Shown: positions 57,143-64,000 of the stretch, in pieces
Layout: every line of letters begins with the position of its first letter
Position numbering within the stretch: position 1 is the first letter of the stretch
From: Maribacter huludaoensis
Lineage (GTDB): Bacteria > Bacteroidota > Bacteroidia > Flavobacteriales > Flavobacteriaceae
Reading direction: 5' to 3'
DNA length: 64,000 nt
NCBI RefSeq assembly: GCF_029350945.1
Contig: NZ_JARKMS010000004.1
Coordinates: 384,590-448,589, forward strand
Notes under the pieces: generated by a model
Told to the model about the DNA's origin: nothing
Databases searched by the model: none
Seen by the model: the letters and a program-made list of their open reading frames with translations, nothing else
Position numbers and translations under genes: made by a program

Positions 57143-58072
57143 TTAATATCCTTTTTTTAATGATACAACGTTTATTAATTCTTCATTTTTTAAAAACAGC
57201 CCGTAATTTTCTAAAATTTGCTCAGTAGCTGTTTCTACATTTGTTAAACTTGCAATATGTGGTGTTATCTGAATTTTGGGATGCTTCCAAAAAGGATGTT
57301 CTCTAGGTAGAGGCTCATTTGTAAAAACATCTAAGAACGCTCCAGATAATGTAGAGTCATCAAGTTTATAAATTAAATCAGCATCAACTAAATGTTCCCC
57401 TCTACCAACATTAATAAGAAAGCAACCTTTGGGTAATTTTTGAAATGTGTTTTTATTTAAGATTCCTTTGGTTTTATCGGTTAACGGCAATAGGTTGATT
57501 AGAAAATTTGAATTTTTTAAAAAGTTATTAAATTCACTTTCTCCGTTATAACTTTTTACGTTTGGAATTTGTTTTTTAGAGTTACTCCAACCTTTGACAT
57601 TAAAACCAAATTGAGCAAATTTTTCAGCAACATAACCTCCAATTTTTCCTAAACCCAAAATAGAAATGGTTGTTTCATCAACAGTCTTATAGTTATTCTG
57701 TTTCCAAGTATTTTTTGCTTCCTGTTCCTTATAAGTCTTTATATTTTTTAATTCTGATAAAACAATTGTAAGTAAAAATTCCCACATATCATTTGATAAC
57801 TTCTCATCAACTATACGTGTAATTATAGTGTTGTCATTAACAGTCTGTGAAGCTGTAATATGTTGAATTGAAGCGCCAACCGATTGGATGATTTTTATAT
57901 TCGGAAACTGTTCAAAGACATTTTTTATTGGCTTCCAGCATATCACAAAATCCACGGCTTCTTTATTTTTTACATTTGGATATATTTCAATTGTAGTATT
58001 TGGTAATCGTTTCTTTAATGCTTTTTTCCATGGTATAGGATTTTTGTTTTCAAAAATTATGGCTATGCTCAT
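57143..58072 (-). CDS. D-2-hydroxyacid dehydrogenase (glyoxylate reductase GhrA-like)
   Basis: 309 residues if started at ATG 58072 (MSIAIIFENKN); an upstream ATG at 58093 adds 7. NAD-binding GLGKIGGYVAEKF, INVGRGEHLVD with catalytic arginine region, and ITPHIAS with catalytic H. Divergent from the Lrp-type regulator that may control it. Confidence 0.9.
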   Translation of the reverse strand: MSIAIIFENKNPIPWKKALKKRLPNTTIEIYPNVKNKEAVDFVICWKPIKNVFEQFPNIKIIQSVGASIQHITASQTVNDNTIITRIVDEKLSNDMWEFLLTIVLSELKNIKTYKEQEAKNTWKQNNYKTVDETTISILGLGKIGGYVAEKFAQFGFNVKGWSNSKKQIPNVKSYNGESEFNNFLKNSNFLINLLPLTDKTKGILNKNTFQKLPKGCFLINVGRGEHLVDADLIYKLDDSTLSGAFLDVFTNEPLPREHPFWKHPKIQITPHIASLTNVETATEQILENYGLFLKNEELINVVSLKKGY

Positions 58073-58192
58073 ATTTAAAGGAGTTTGATGCAAATTTATT
58101 ACACAGTTATATAATCAGAAAATCGATTATTTTGTATTTGTGTATATTTGAAGTTGATAACGGTTTTTATAAACCAATTAAAGATTGATTCA

Positions 58193-58603
58193 ATGGTAGA
58201 TGATATGGATCTTCAACTTATTGATATTTTGAAAGAGAATTCACGATTATCTTTTGCTGATTTAGGTAGAAAAGTGAATTTATCCCCATCAGCAGTTAGG
58301 GAAAGGGTTCAAAAATTGGAAGAACTTGAAGTTATTGAGAAATATAGTATCCAATTAGATAATAAAAAACTTGGTAATGATATAGAAGCTTTTATTCTCT
58401 TAAAAGTTTTTCCAGGTCAACTTAAACATGTTCTTGATAAAATAAATGATTTCAAAGAAATTAAGGAAGCACATAGAATTACAGGTAGTCAAAATATTCA
58501 TTTGAAAGTGGTTGTGAAAAATCAAATATGCTTACAGGAATTATTGGACCAACTTATGGTTTTTAGTGATACTAATACTTTTCTTATATTATCTAAAGTT
58601 TAG
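58193..58603 (+). CDS. Lrp/AsnC family transcriptional regulator
   Basis: 136 residues from ATG 58193 (MVDDMDLQLIDILKENS); the longer frame begins at a TTG. N-terminal winged helix with LSPSAVRERVQKLEE, then a RAM ligand domain (about 70-135). Divergent from the dehydrogenase gene, so it probably regulates it. Confidence 0.9.
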   Translation: MVDDMDLQLIDILKENSRLSFADLGRKVNLSPSAVRERVQKLEELEVIEKYSIQLDNKKLGNDIEAFILLKVFPGQLKHVLDKINDFKEIKEAHRITGSQNIHLKVVVKNQICLQELLDQLMVFSDTNTFLILSKV

Positions 58604-58644
58604 ATTTAATAATTGCTATTGTTTGGGATAAAATTAATACGGGA

Positions 58645-58813
58645 GTAAACTAGCGTTTGCCTATTGACACGCACATAGCGAAATCTTATTGTTTTGTTTT
58701 TTTCTTTGTTTAAAGTAAAATCCTAAAGATGTTGCGGATTTCAAAAAAATACACAAACCTTTACTTTTAGCCCGAAGCCCGTATTGTTTATAGGTTTTGT
58801 TATATGCTGCCCT
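58645..58813 (-). repeat. attC-like structured repeat, copy C
   Basis: Read on the minus strand after the gene at 58827: TATAACAAAACCTATAAACA then ATACGGGCTTCGGGCT and the GGTTTGTGTATTTTTTTGAA block, as in copy F. The 3 prime end (CAATAGGCAAACGC) has diverged. Left-most copy of the right array. Confidence 0.7.
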
Positions 58814-58826
58814 TTCTCGACTGTCT

Positions 58827-59411
58827 TTAATTCTGATTTTTTATGTTTTCATACTTTTTAATAATTCCTTCCAGTTTGTCACGCTGCTTTCGAACTACTC
58901 TTGGTCTAAGATAGAACCAATTAAAGCCAATCCATATCAAAGTAACTAAATAGGCAAAAATAGACCACGGAAATGGTATTAGTGACACATACTCATATAG
59001 ATACAAACATAGGCCAAAGGTTAGTGTAATGAAGTATATCTGCAACATTTTCGTTTGTAAAAATTTCTGTTTTTCTTTCAGTTTTATAACCGCTTTTAAA
59101 AACTCGATATTACTCTTAGTTTCATTGATTTTTCTCAAATATGGAATAAGTTGATTGTAAAAGAATAGATAAACAATTATTCCTAAAATCGTTAATCCTA
59201 TTCCGATTTTTGTAGTAACCAACTTAGGTTTAAAATAAAACCAGATAAAAATGATAAATGCAATTGTAGCTACCATCAAAAAATTAGCAGCAATTAGTGT
59301 TGCTAGATTTTTTTTCTTGATCTGCGCAAAATTTGAAAACAATTCTTCTATTTGAGGTGGTTTTGTGGTTTGTCCAGACCACAATTCGTTTAGATTTTTG
59401 TCATTGTTCAT
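58827..59411 (-). CDS. Membrane protein, possible anti-sigma factor
   Basis: 194 residues: polar N-terminus of about 35 residues, then four membrane helices (about 36-58, 70-88, 122-142, 146-168) and a basic C-terminus. The start overlaps the sigma-factor gene by 11 bp. Position directly after an ECF sigma gene suggests anti-sigma function, but no known anti-sigma domain is recognised. Confidence 0.6.
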   Translation of the reverse strand: MNNDKNLNELWSGQTTKPPQIEELFSNFAQIKKKNLATLIAANFLMVATIAFIIFIWFYFKPKLVTTKIGIGLTILGIIVYLFFYNQLIPYLRKINETKSNIEFLKAVIKLKEKQKFLQTKMLQIYFITLTFGLCLYLYEYVSLIPFPWSIFAYLVTLIWIGFNWFYLRPRVVRKQRDKLEGIIKKYENIKNQN

Positions 59412-59868
59412 ATTCTCTGAATTTTGTTCTTATCCTTTCTTTTATTCTGTGAATTCTAACGCGAACATTAGGGTTTGAAAGTCCGACTATATTTGCGATG
59501 TCTTCTTGTTTGATGTTTTCAAGTTCGAGTGATATAATTATTCTGTCAGTTTCGGCTAATTCGGATATGCATTTGTACAAAAACTTGATTTGTGGTTCAG
59601 TATCGTATGTATTTTCTTCTGAAAGGTTTTTTGGTAGTTCGTCTTTTGGATAGCGCTTTTGGCGTTCGATTTGGCGTAAACAAATATTAGATGCAATTCT
59701 AAAAATCCAAGTACCTATTTTCGACTCGTTTCTGAATTCTGGAAGTTTTTTGAATACAACTATAAATGTTTCTTGTGCTAAATCCTTTGCTAAGTCTTTG
59801 TCATTTACAAAGCCCATACATAAACGAAATATTCTTTGCCAATAATTTTTGTATATATCTTCGAACAC
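59401..59868 (-). CDS. ECF RNA polymerase sigma factor
   Basis: 155 residues. Region 2 has FRLCMGFVNDKDLAKDLAQE and FIVVFKKLPEFRNES; region 4 has QEDIANIVGLSNPNVRVRI, ending near the C-terminus. Overlaps the membrane gene and is preceded within 2 bp by the hydrolase gene. It is unusual to find a sigma factor inside a cassette-like unit. Confidence 0.9.
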   Translation of the reverse strand: MFEDIYKNYWQRIFRLCMGFVNDKDLAKDLAQETFIVVFKKLPEFRNESKIGTWIFRIASNICLRQIERQKRYPKDELPKNLSEENTYDTEPQIKFLYKCISELAETDRIIISLELENIKQEDIANIVGLSNPNVRVRIHRIKERIRTKFREYEQ

Positions 59869-59870
59869 GT

Positions 59871-60716
59871 TTAATTATTGGTTATAAAATTTTCTAATTG
59901 GTTAAAATACCACTCTTTGTCATCGTACATTATAAAATGAAGTCCTTGGTTTGCATATTGCAAATCAGCCGATTTGAGATTTTTAAATTGTTCTTTAATT
60001 GCAGGTTTAATGCTTGTAAAGTTAGATTCTAGTAGAATTAAAGAAGGACATTCAATACCTTTAATTTTTTCTCGTAAATCTGTGTTTGAAAAATCACAAT
60101 ACATTTCTGCAAAAGTTTGCCTATCTGATTGTATGCTCCAATTTACAACTGTTTCTATCATTTCTTTATTTTCAATTAGTTGCGGCATCGTCATTTTTTG
60201 CATTTGATGAAATTGTTCTTTTGGCAACGCTGTAATCTGATTGACCATGCCTGAACAATCTATATTTTCCTGATGTTTAAAGTTTGGATTGGTTAATGCT
60301 GCCAAACAGGGAAGGGCATCTACAACAACGATTTTCTCAATAAGTTTCGGATAATCGGCAGCTATTGCCATTGCCAAACCGCCGCCCATACTATGACCGA
60401 TTAAAATTGGCTTTTCAATGTTCTTTTCGCTGATGAAATTGGCAATTCCAGTCTTCCAGTTCTCAAAATTCGGATTTGGACTAGGTTCAGCGTCCGCAAA
60501 TCCAGCCATTGTTAGAGTATAACAAGTAAAGTCCTTTTCGTAAACAGATTTAGTTTCAGTCCATACATTGCCCGAACACGCAAACCCTGGGATTAGCACA
60601 ATCGTCCGATTTCCGTTCCCGCTTTTCTTCACTTCAAATGGATATTCGGAAATCGTTTGTCCAAATGTTTGAGTGATGATTAGAATAAAGATGCTTGAAA
60701 AAAGTGAGTTTTTCAT
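59871..60716 (-). CDS. Exported alpha/beta hydrolase
   Basis: 281 residues with a signal peptide (MKNSLFSSIFILIITQTFGQ). Oxyanion segment LIPGFACSGNVWTE, nucleophile in LIGHSMGGGLA and histidine in GLHFIMYDD. First gene of the three-gene unit. Substrate unknown. Confidence 0.85.
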   Translation of the reverse strand: MKNSLFSSIFILIITQTFGQTISEYPFEVKKSGNGNRTIVLIPGFACSGNVWTETKSVYEKDFTCYTLTMAGFADAEPSPNPNFENWKTGIANFISEKNIEKPILIGHSMGGGLAMAIAADYPKLIEKIVVVDALPCLAALTNPNFKHQENIDCSGMVNQITALPKEQFHQMQKMTMPQLIENKEMIETVVNWSIQSDRQTFAEMYCDFSNTDLREKIKGIECPSLILLESNFTSIKPAIKEQFKNLKSADLQYANQGLHFIMYDDKEWYFNQLENFITNN

Positions 60717-60808
60717 TTTGTAGTTTTCTTTATGGTTCGCCTTTTAGATACGAGGAACTACAAAATGTTACAAAGTACTTTATTTTTTCTTTCTGCAGGA
60801 TTTTTAAT

Positions 60809-61020
60809 AGGGTTGCATATAACGCCTGAGCTATATATAATGTGGCAGCGGAGTTGGGCTTCCCATTCAACCATAGCGCTTAGCGAAATCTTTTGGTTTT
60901 GTTTTTTCTTTTTCTGGTCAAAGCGAAATCACAAAGATTTCTCGACATCATAAAAATACGCAAACCATTTGAATAAACACCAAAGCCCACATTACGTATA
61001 GGTTTTGTTGCCATTCGTTG
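60809..61020 (-). repeat. attC-like structured repeat, copy D
   Basis: The ends TATATATAATGTGG (60832-60845) and CCACATTACGTATA (60987-61000) pair over 14 bases with two mismatched or wobble positions. Compared with copy A, the G-C pair in TGCGG/CCGCA is replaced by T-A in TGTGG/CCACA, a compensatory change. The internal blocks are shorter or weaker than in F. A plus-strand ORF across it is rejected. Confidence 0.75.
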
Positions 61021-61399
61021 TTTTTGTACAGTTACTTTTCTTTGCGTTCAATTAGTGCCTTCCAATTAAGAATCCGTAAGTTTTTCTTAAGGGTATTGTT
61101 ATTTAGATTCCATTTAAAATTGAATGTATTGCAATTCAACTAATTTAATAATCCTGAAAATGAATTAACTTATTTCCATTTTTTTAACCCCAAATAACTA
61201 GCTAAGTTTAATATGGCAATCAGTAAGCATACCATTCTTGCTACTCGAATGTCAATTTCTAGTCCTCGATAAGATAAAGGTTCGGAATCCATTAGAAGCC
61301 CAATAAATACTATAGAAGAAATAATTCCAAATATCAAACTCCATTTGCTGTATTTCATTTAGATTATTGAGTTTTTATTTTTTTACAATGAATGGCAAC
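61007..61399 (-). other. Cassette-like unit with a 62-residue gene and matching ends
   Basis: GTTGCCATTCGTTG (61007-61020) and CAATGAATGGCAAC (61386-61399) are reverse complements at 13 of 14 bases. Confidence 0.6.
61170..61358 (-). CDS. Small membrane protein in a cassette-like unit
   Basis: 62 residues with two hydrophobic segments (about 5-22 and 40-57), MKYSKWSLIFGIISSIVFIG at the N-terminus and LGLKKWK at the C-terminus. No family recognised. It is the only gene between copies D and E; about 150 bp after it holds no gene. Confidence 0.55.
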   Translation of the reverse strand: MKYSKWSLIFGIISSIVFIGLLMDSEPLSYRGLEIDIRVARMVCLLIAILNLASYLGLKKWK

Positions 61400-61588
61400 G
61401 TTAAATATTTGGCAAGTTGGGCAGAAAATAAGCGATTATTTTCGGATTAACCACAAGCCAAATCTTTTTATTTTGTTTTAATTTTTCTCTTTTAATACCA
61501 AATCAAAAGATTTGGTGACTTTGCAAATAAACAATAACCTTTGGATTAAACACTATTCGCCCAATTTGCTATATATAGTGTTACCTGC
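61386..61588 (-). repeat. attC-like structured repeat, copy E
   Basis: A diverged copy that keeps the design. GGCAAGTTGGGC (61411-61422) pairs with GCCCAATTTGCT (61559-61570): 10 Watson-Crick pairs and two G-T wobbles on the plus strand, which is opposite to the genes. An internal CCAAATC/GATTTGG repeat supports a long hairpin. Confidence 0.7.
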
Positions 61589-62825
61589 TGGCATTTCTTA
61601 AAGCAGTACTCTAAAACTAAAGTACAAATCTTTATATTCCATAAAATCCTCATAAGCTATTCCGAAAGAAATTCTGTTTACAAGGAATGTATTGTTAAAG
61701 TTGATATCCTTGAAGATTTCAGCTTTGTAATTAATCTGATTATTTAATATTGAAGTCGAAAATGTCGTGCTTATTTTTGGGTTAGAAAACCATTTAGAAG
61801 CATATAAAAGACCTCCAATTTTATCATAATTCCTGCTCAAATAGTCCAATCCAAATCCTATACCCAAGTTCTTTTTAAGATTTAAGCCGTATTTGAATTG
61901 ATGATTTTCAAATTCATTTTTTGCATCATTAATATTGAGAATTCTATTCTGATAATTATATGTTATGTAATCGGACAGACTTGAATTTTTATGAAATATA
62001 TTCCATTTGGCTATTTGTAAGTTCAGATGATGAAATCCGTTATTGTCAAAATTGTACCGAAATGAAGCACTTCCGTTTATTTTTGTTTCGCCTATGTATG
62101 TAGCTGAATAAGATGAATAAAAACCTAAAGGTAATTTTGTAGCTCCGCTATATCCTAACTCTAAAGAATTTGATATATAACACATATTTACCATTCCTCC
62201 AGAATTGTAACAACCTTTTTTTGGTAATGATTTTTTAAATGACGTATAAACTTCCTTTAGGTTTAAAGTGTCTGACAGCTTTTTTACTAAATCTAACACA
62301 ACAATTGCTTCTGGAATTGAATCTTGTGAAGATGGTGTCCAGTAATTTTTAAACCAATAGCTTTTTTTATCAGAATGTTCTATTATATAAGTAATTCCGT
62401 CCATTCCTTGAGTCCAATTTTCTATATTTTTATCCGACGGCAATTCTAAAACTTTAGAGTTTTGTAAAATATTATAGATATTCTCTGATTGTTGTGATGT
62501 CAGAAGCACTTTGTTTGTTAGTGCTTCACTTTGACTTTTGTTAGCCTTTTTGGTGTGATAAATATAATTGACAATTAAACCATTTATTTCTGAACTGTCT
62601 TTTGAAATTTCAATTACCTGTCCGTGATTCCAAAATCTAAAATTGAATTCATCTTGCGATTTTTCAAATTTTTTTAAACCCAAGGTTTTTTGAAATTCAA
62701 CATTTCTTTTATACCAATAAGCTGTGTCTCCTTTAATTTCTTTCATTTGGGCAAACATAGTCTGTAACAACAATAAGAATGGAATTATGATTATATGCAG
62801 TTTGTTCATTTTGCTTGCAGGTAAC
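61580..62825 (-). other. Cassette-like unit with a 403-residue gene and matching ends
   Basis: GTTACCTGC (61580-61588) and GCAGGTAAC (62817-62825) are perfect reverse complements; with the next five bases 12 of 14 match. Confidence 0.65.
61598..62809 (-). CDS. Secreted protein of unknown function
   Basis: 403 residues with a signal peptide (MNKLHIIIIPFLLLLQTMFA). First half mixed with NILQNSKVLELPSDK; the last 180 residues are rich in alternating aromatic strands (YSGATKLPLGFYSS, NRISFGIAYEDF) and end in a phenylalanine-containing strand, like an outer-membrane beta barrel. No family recognised. It fills its cassette-like unit. Confidence 0.6.
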   Translation of the reverse strand: MNKLHIIIIPFLLLLQTMFAQMKEIKGDTAYWYKRNVEFQKTLGLKKFEKSQDEFNFRFWNHGQVIEISKDSSEINGLIVNYIYHTKKANKSQSEALTNKVLLTSQQSENIYNILQNSKVLELPSDKNIENWTQGMDGITYIIEHSDKKSYWFKNYWTPSSQDSIPEAIVVLDLVKKLSDTLNLKEVYTSFKKSLPKKGCYNSGGMVNMCYISNSLELGYSGATKLPLGFYSSYSATYIGETKINGSASFRYNFDNNGFHHLNLQIAKWNIFHKNSSLSDYITYNYQNRILNINDAKNEFENHQFKYGLNLKKNLGIGFGLDYLSRNYDKIGGLLYASKWFSNPKISTTFSTSILNNQINYKAEIFKDINFNNTFLVNRISFGIAYEDFMEYKDLYFSFRVLL

Positions 62826-63017
62826 GCTTGGGCTAAGCATAGTGCGGAGGCAAGGAAACTTTTCGTTTGCGTCTGCGCACGAAGCTAAAGCTTATTGTTT
62901 TGATTTATTTTTTCCTGTCCATAGCAAAATCCAAAAGATTTTGCGGACTTCATAAAAATACACAAACCTTTCAATTAAGCCCGAAGCCCGTATTGTTTAT
63001 AGGTTTTGTTGTAACCA
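62817..63017 (-). repeat. attC-like structured repeat, copy F
   Basis: Well-preserved copy, about 201 bp. CTAAGCATAGTGCGG on the plus strand near 62832-62846 pairs with CCGTATTGTTTATAG near 62987-63001 using four G-T wobbles that would be A-C mismatches on the gene strand. Nearly identical to copy G over the 90 bases visible there, and clearly related to copy A 52 kb away. Confidence 0.8.
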
Positions 63018-63918
63018 GTTTTATTCCAGCGTACTAATCAAATCCGAGTATAATTTCCATTCTTTATCCTCAATTATTTTATACTCAAATTCTCTTTGAT
63101 TCCCATTCTCTTTTATAAACTCCAGAAGTCCAGTTGCTCCTTCTTTTTCATTTGTGACAAGGTTGATTACTCTTTCTTCATTGAAGGTTGTGCGACCAAT
63201 ATAGTAATTGGATATCTCGTTTTGTGTTAAATTATTTTCAATAAAGATTTCAAAATCGTTAAGAACTTCTAATTCATTATTTGTTGGTAGCATAGAGGCA
63301 TTTTCTACCTCATATTTTGTTTTGATTTCAATAAAATAATAGAATTCGTCTTTGTGAGGAAATTGTTCAAACGCTTTATTTCCAACAATTAGTTTAGGTA
63401 TGCCGCCAATCATTAGGTCTTTTGTTCCAAATTCTTCAGGAACAACATATGTGTCTCTTTCTATTGGTTGGTTTTTGTCTGCATTTCCAACATCAAATCC
63501 ATCGTATGAGGTTACTTTGAATTCGTCAGCAACTGCGTATAATTTTTTATTCAACTCGAACAATGATTTTGCATTATGAATTTCAATTCTTTCTAAATGC
63601 AACCAGTATTCTCCTGATTTATCGGGATAAATGTCAACATATTCAAATCCATCTTCTTTTAAGTGCTCAGACACTTTTTCCAATTGTTTCGGTTCAACAT
63701 TAGTGAAAAAATAACCATATAACATTTTGTTGTCCGTATCAACTCCGTTTGAGTGCATGTTTGTATACATTTCTTGGACTTTCTCGAATGTAATCATATT
63801 AGAATTCTGTTTGTTTTGTGATTTTCCTTTAAAAGAAGTTAGAAGAATTGTAATTAGTAGTAGAATTATTTGTTTGGTCATTCTTATATCTTAAAGGCTT
63901 GTTTAAATTGGTTACAAC
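63008..63918 (-). other. Cassette-like unit with an RraB/DUF695-like gene and matching ends
   Basis: GTTGTAACCA (63008-63017) and TGGTTACAAC (63909-63918) are perfect reverse complements. Confidence 0.65.
63021..63881 (-). CDS. Exported RraB-like/DUF695-like protein
   Basis: 286 residues with a signal peptide (MTKQIILLLITILLTSFKGK). Residues about 50-135 (LYGYFFTNVEPKQLEKVSEH through VTSYDGFDVGNAD) resemble RraB/DUF1260, and the C-terminal 110 residues resemble DUF695 (FEYKIIEDKEWKLYSDL). RraB acts in the cytoplasm on RNase E, so an exported relative probably has another role. The calls rest on remembered family patterns. Confidence 0.55.
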   Translation of the reverse strand: MTKQIILLLITILLTSFKGKSQNKQNSNMITFEKVQEMYTNMHSNGVDTDNKMLYGYFFTNVEPKQLEKVSEHLKEDGFEYVDIYPDKSGEYWLHLERIEIHNAKSLFELNKKLYAVADEFKVTSYDGFDVGNADKNQPIERDTYVVPEEFGTKDLMIGGIPKLIVGNKAFEQFPHKDEFYYFIEIKTKYEVENASMLPTNNELEVLNDFEIFIENNLTQNEISNYYIGRTTFNEERVINLVTNEKEGATGLLEFIKENGNQREFEYKIIEDKEWKLYSDLISTLE

Positions 63919-64000
63919 GTTTGGGCTAAGCGTAGTGCGGAGGCAAGGAAACTTTTCGTTTCCGTCTGCGCACGAAGCTAAAGCTTATTGTTTAGTTTTA
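63909..64000 (-). repeat. attC-like structured repeat, copy G (cut by the window edge)
   Basis: The plus strand reads ACAACGTTTGGGCTAAGCG then TAGTGCGGAGGCAAGG as in copy F, differing at only a few bases. The array therefore continues to the right. Confidence 0.75.

Larger units (their letters stand above)
58799..60823 (-). other. Cassette-like unit with three genes and matching ends
   Basis: GTTATATGCTGCCCT (58799-58813) and AGGGTTGCATATAAC (60809-60823) are reverse complements at 13 of 15 bases. They enclose an operon of a hydrolase, an ECF sigma factor and a membrane protein. Confidence 0.6.

Noticed and set aside
60732..60953. 73-codon plus-strand frame inside and next to copy D of the repeat
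   Set aside because: It lies across the structured repeat, overlaps the opposite end of the hydrolase gene region and shows no family features.

Overview
The window looks like chromosome of a marine member of the Flavobacteriaceae (Bacteroidota). The reasons are AT-rich DNA, promoters resembling the Bacteroidota TAnnTTTG box, weak Shine-Dalgarno signals, many families typical of flavobacteria (DUF2461, DUF2807, DUF4870, AIM24/TIGR00266, PspC with PadR, DUF2141, CIA30), an exported GH2 beta-galactosidase beside an FGE-type lipoprotein, and a cbb3 oxidase cluster. A Maribacter/Zobellia-like genus is only a guess.

Layout. 1-6 kb: microaerobic respiration (ccoN partial, ccoS, ccoI), a Crp/Fnr regulator and a Usp protein, tied together by TGAC-N4-GTCA boxes. 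6-10 kb: non-oxidative pentose phosphate genes (rpiA, transketolase, transaldolase-like). 10-13.8 kb: an accessory island of single genes (two HEPN-like, one frameshifted; a GrpB-type nucleotidyltransferase fold protein) separated by about 200-bp structured repeats, one of them split by an IS110-family element. 14-24 kb: beta-galactosidase and FGE lipoprotein, LytTR regulator, trxB, an AONS-like transferase with dipeptide epimerase. 24-27.5 kb: envelope genes DUF2807, PspC, PadR, DUF4870. 27.5-44 kb: housekeeping and stress genes (AIM24, DUF2461, Nudix, MsrA-like, PBP4, OxyR, DoxX, PaiB, hydrolase, S9 peptidase, peptidase E, RhlE helicase). 44-46 kb: a tandem duplication of a small secreted-peptide gene inside low-complexity DNA. 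46-58.6 kb: FAD protein, AlkB, K+/H+ antiporter, ArsR, luciferase-like monooxygenase, nitrilase/TPR/PIG-L operon, cyclophilin, hydroxyacid dehydrogenase and Lrp. 58.6-64 kb: a second array of the same repeats on the minus strand, running off the right edge.

The most unusual content is the repeat family at 10.05-13.1 kb and 58.6-64.0 kb. Every copy follows a gene with the same polarity. Each gene unit is bounded by its own inverted repeat, beginning GTT and ending AAC, whose sequence differs from unit to unit but matches within a unit. The ends of the repeats can pair, show compensatory changes, and in several copies pair better on the strand opposite the genes. This is the architecture of integron gene cassettes with attC sites, but the sites are long and do not fit the usual core consensus, and no integrase is visible in the window. 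The IS110-family element sits inside one of these sites, as IS1111-attC elements do in classical integrons. I regard this as a candidate non-canonical integron-like cassette system; it rests on sequence reading alone.
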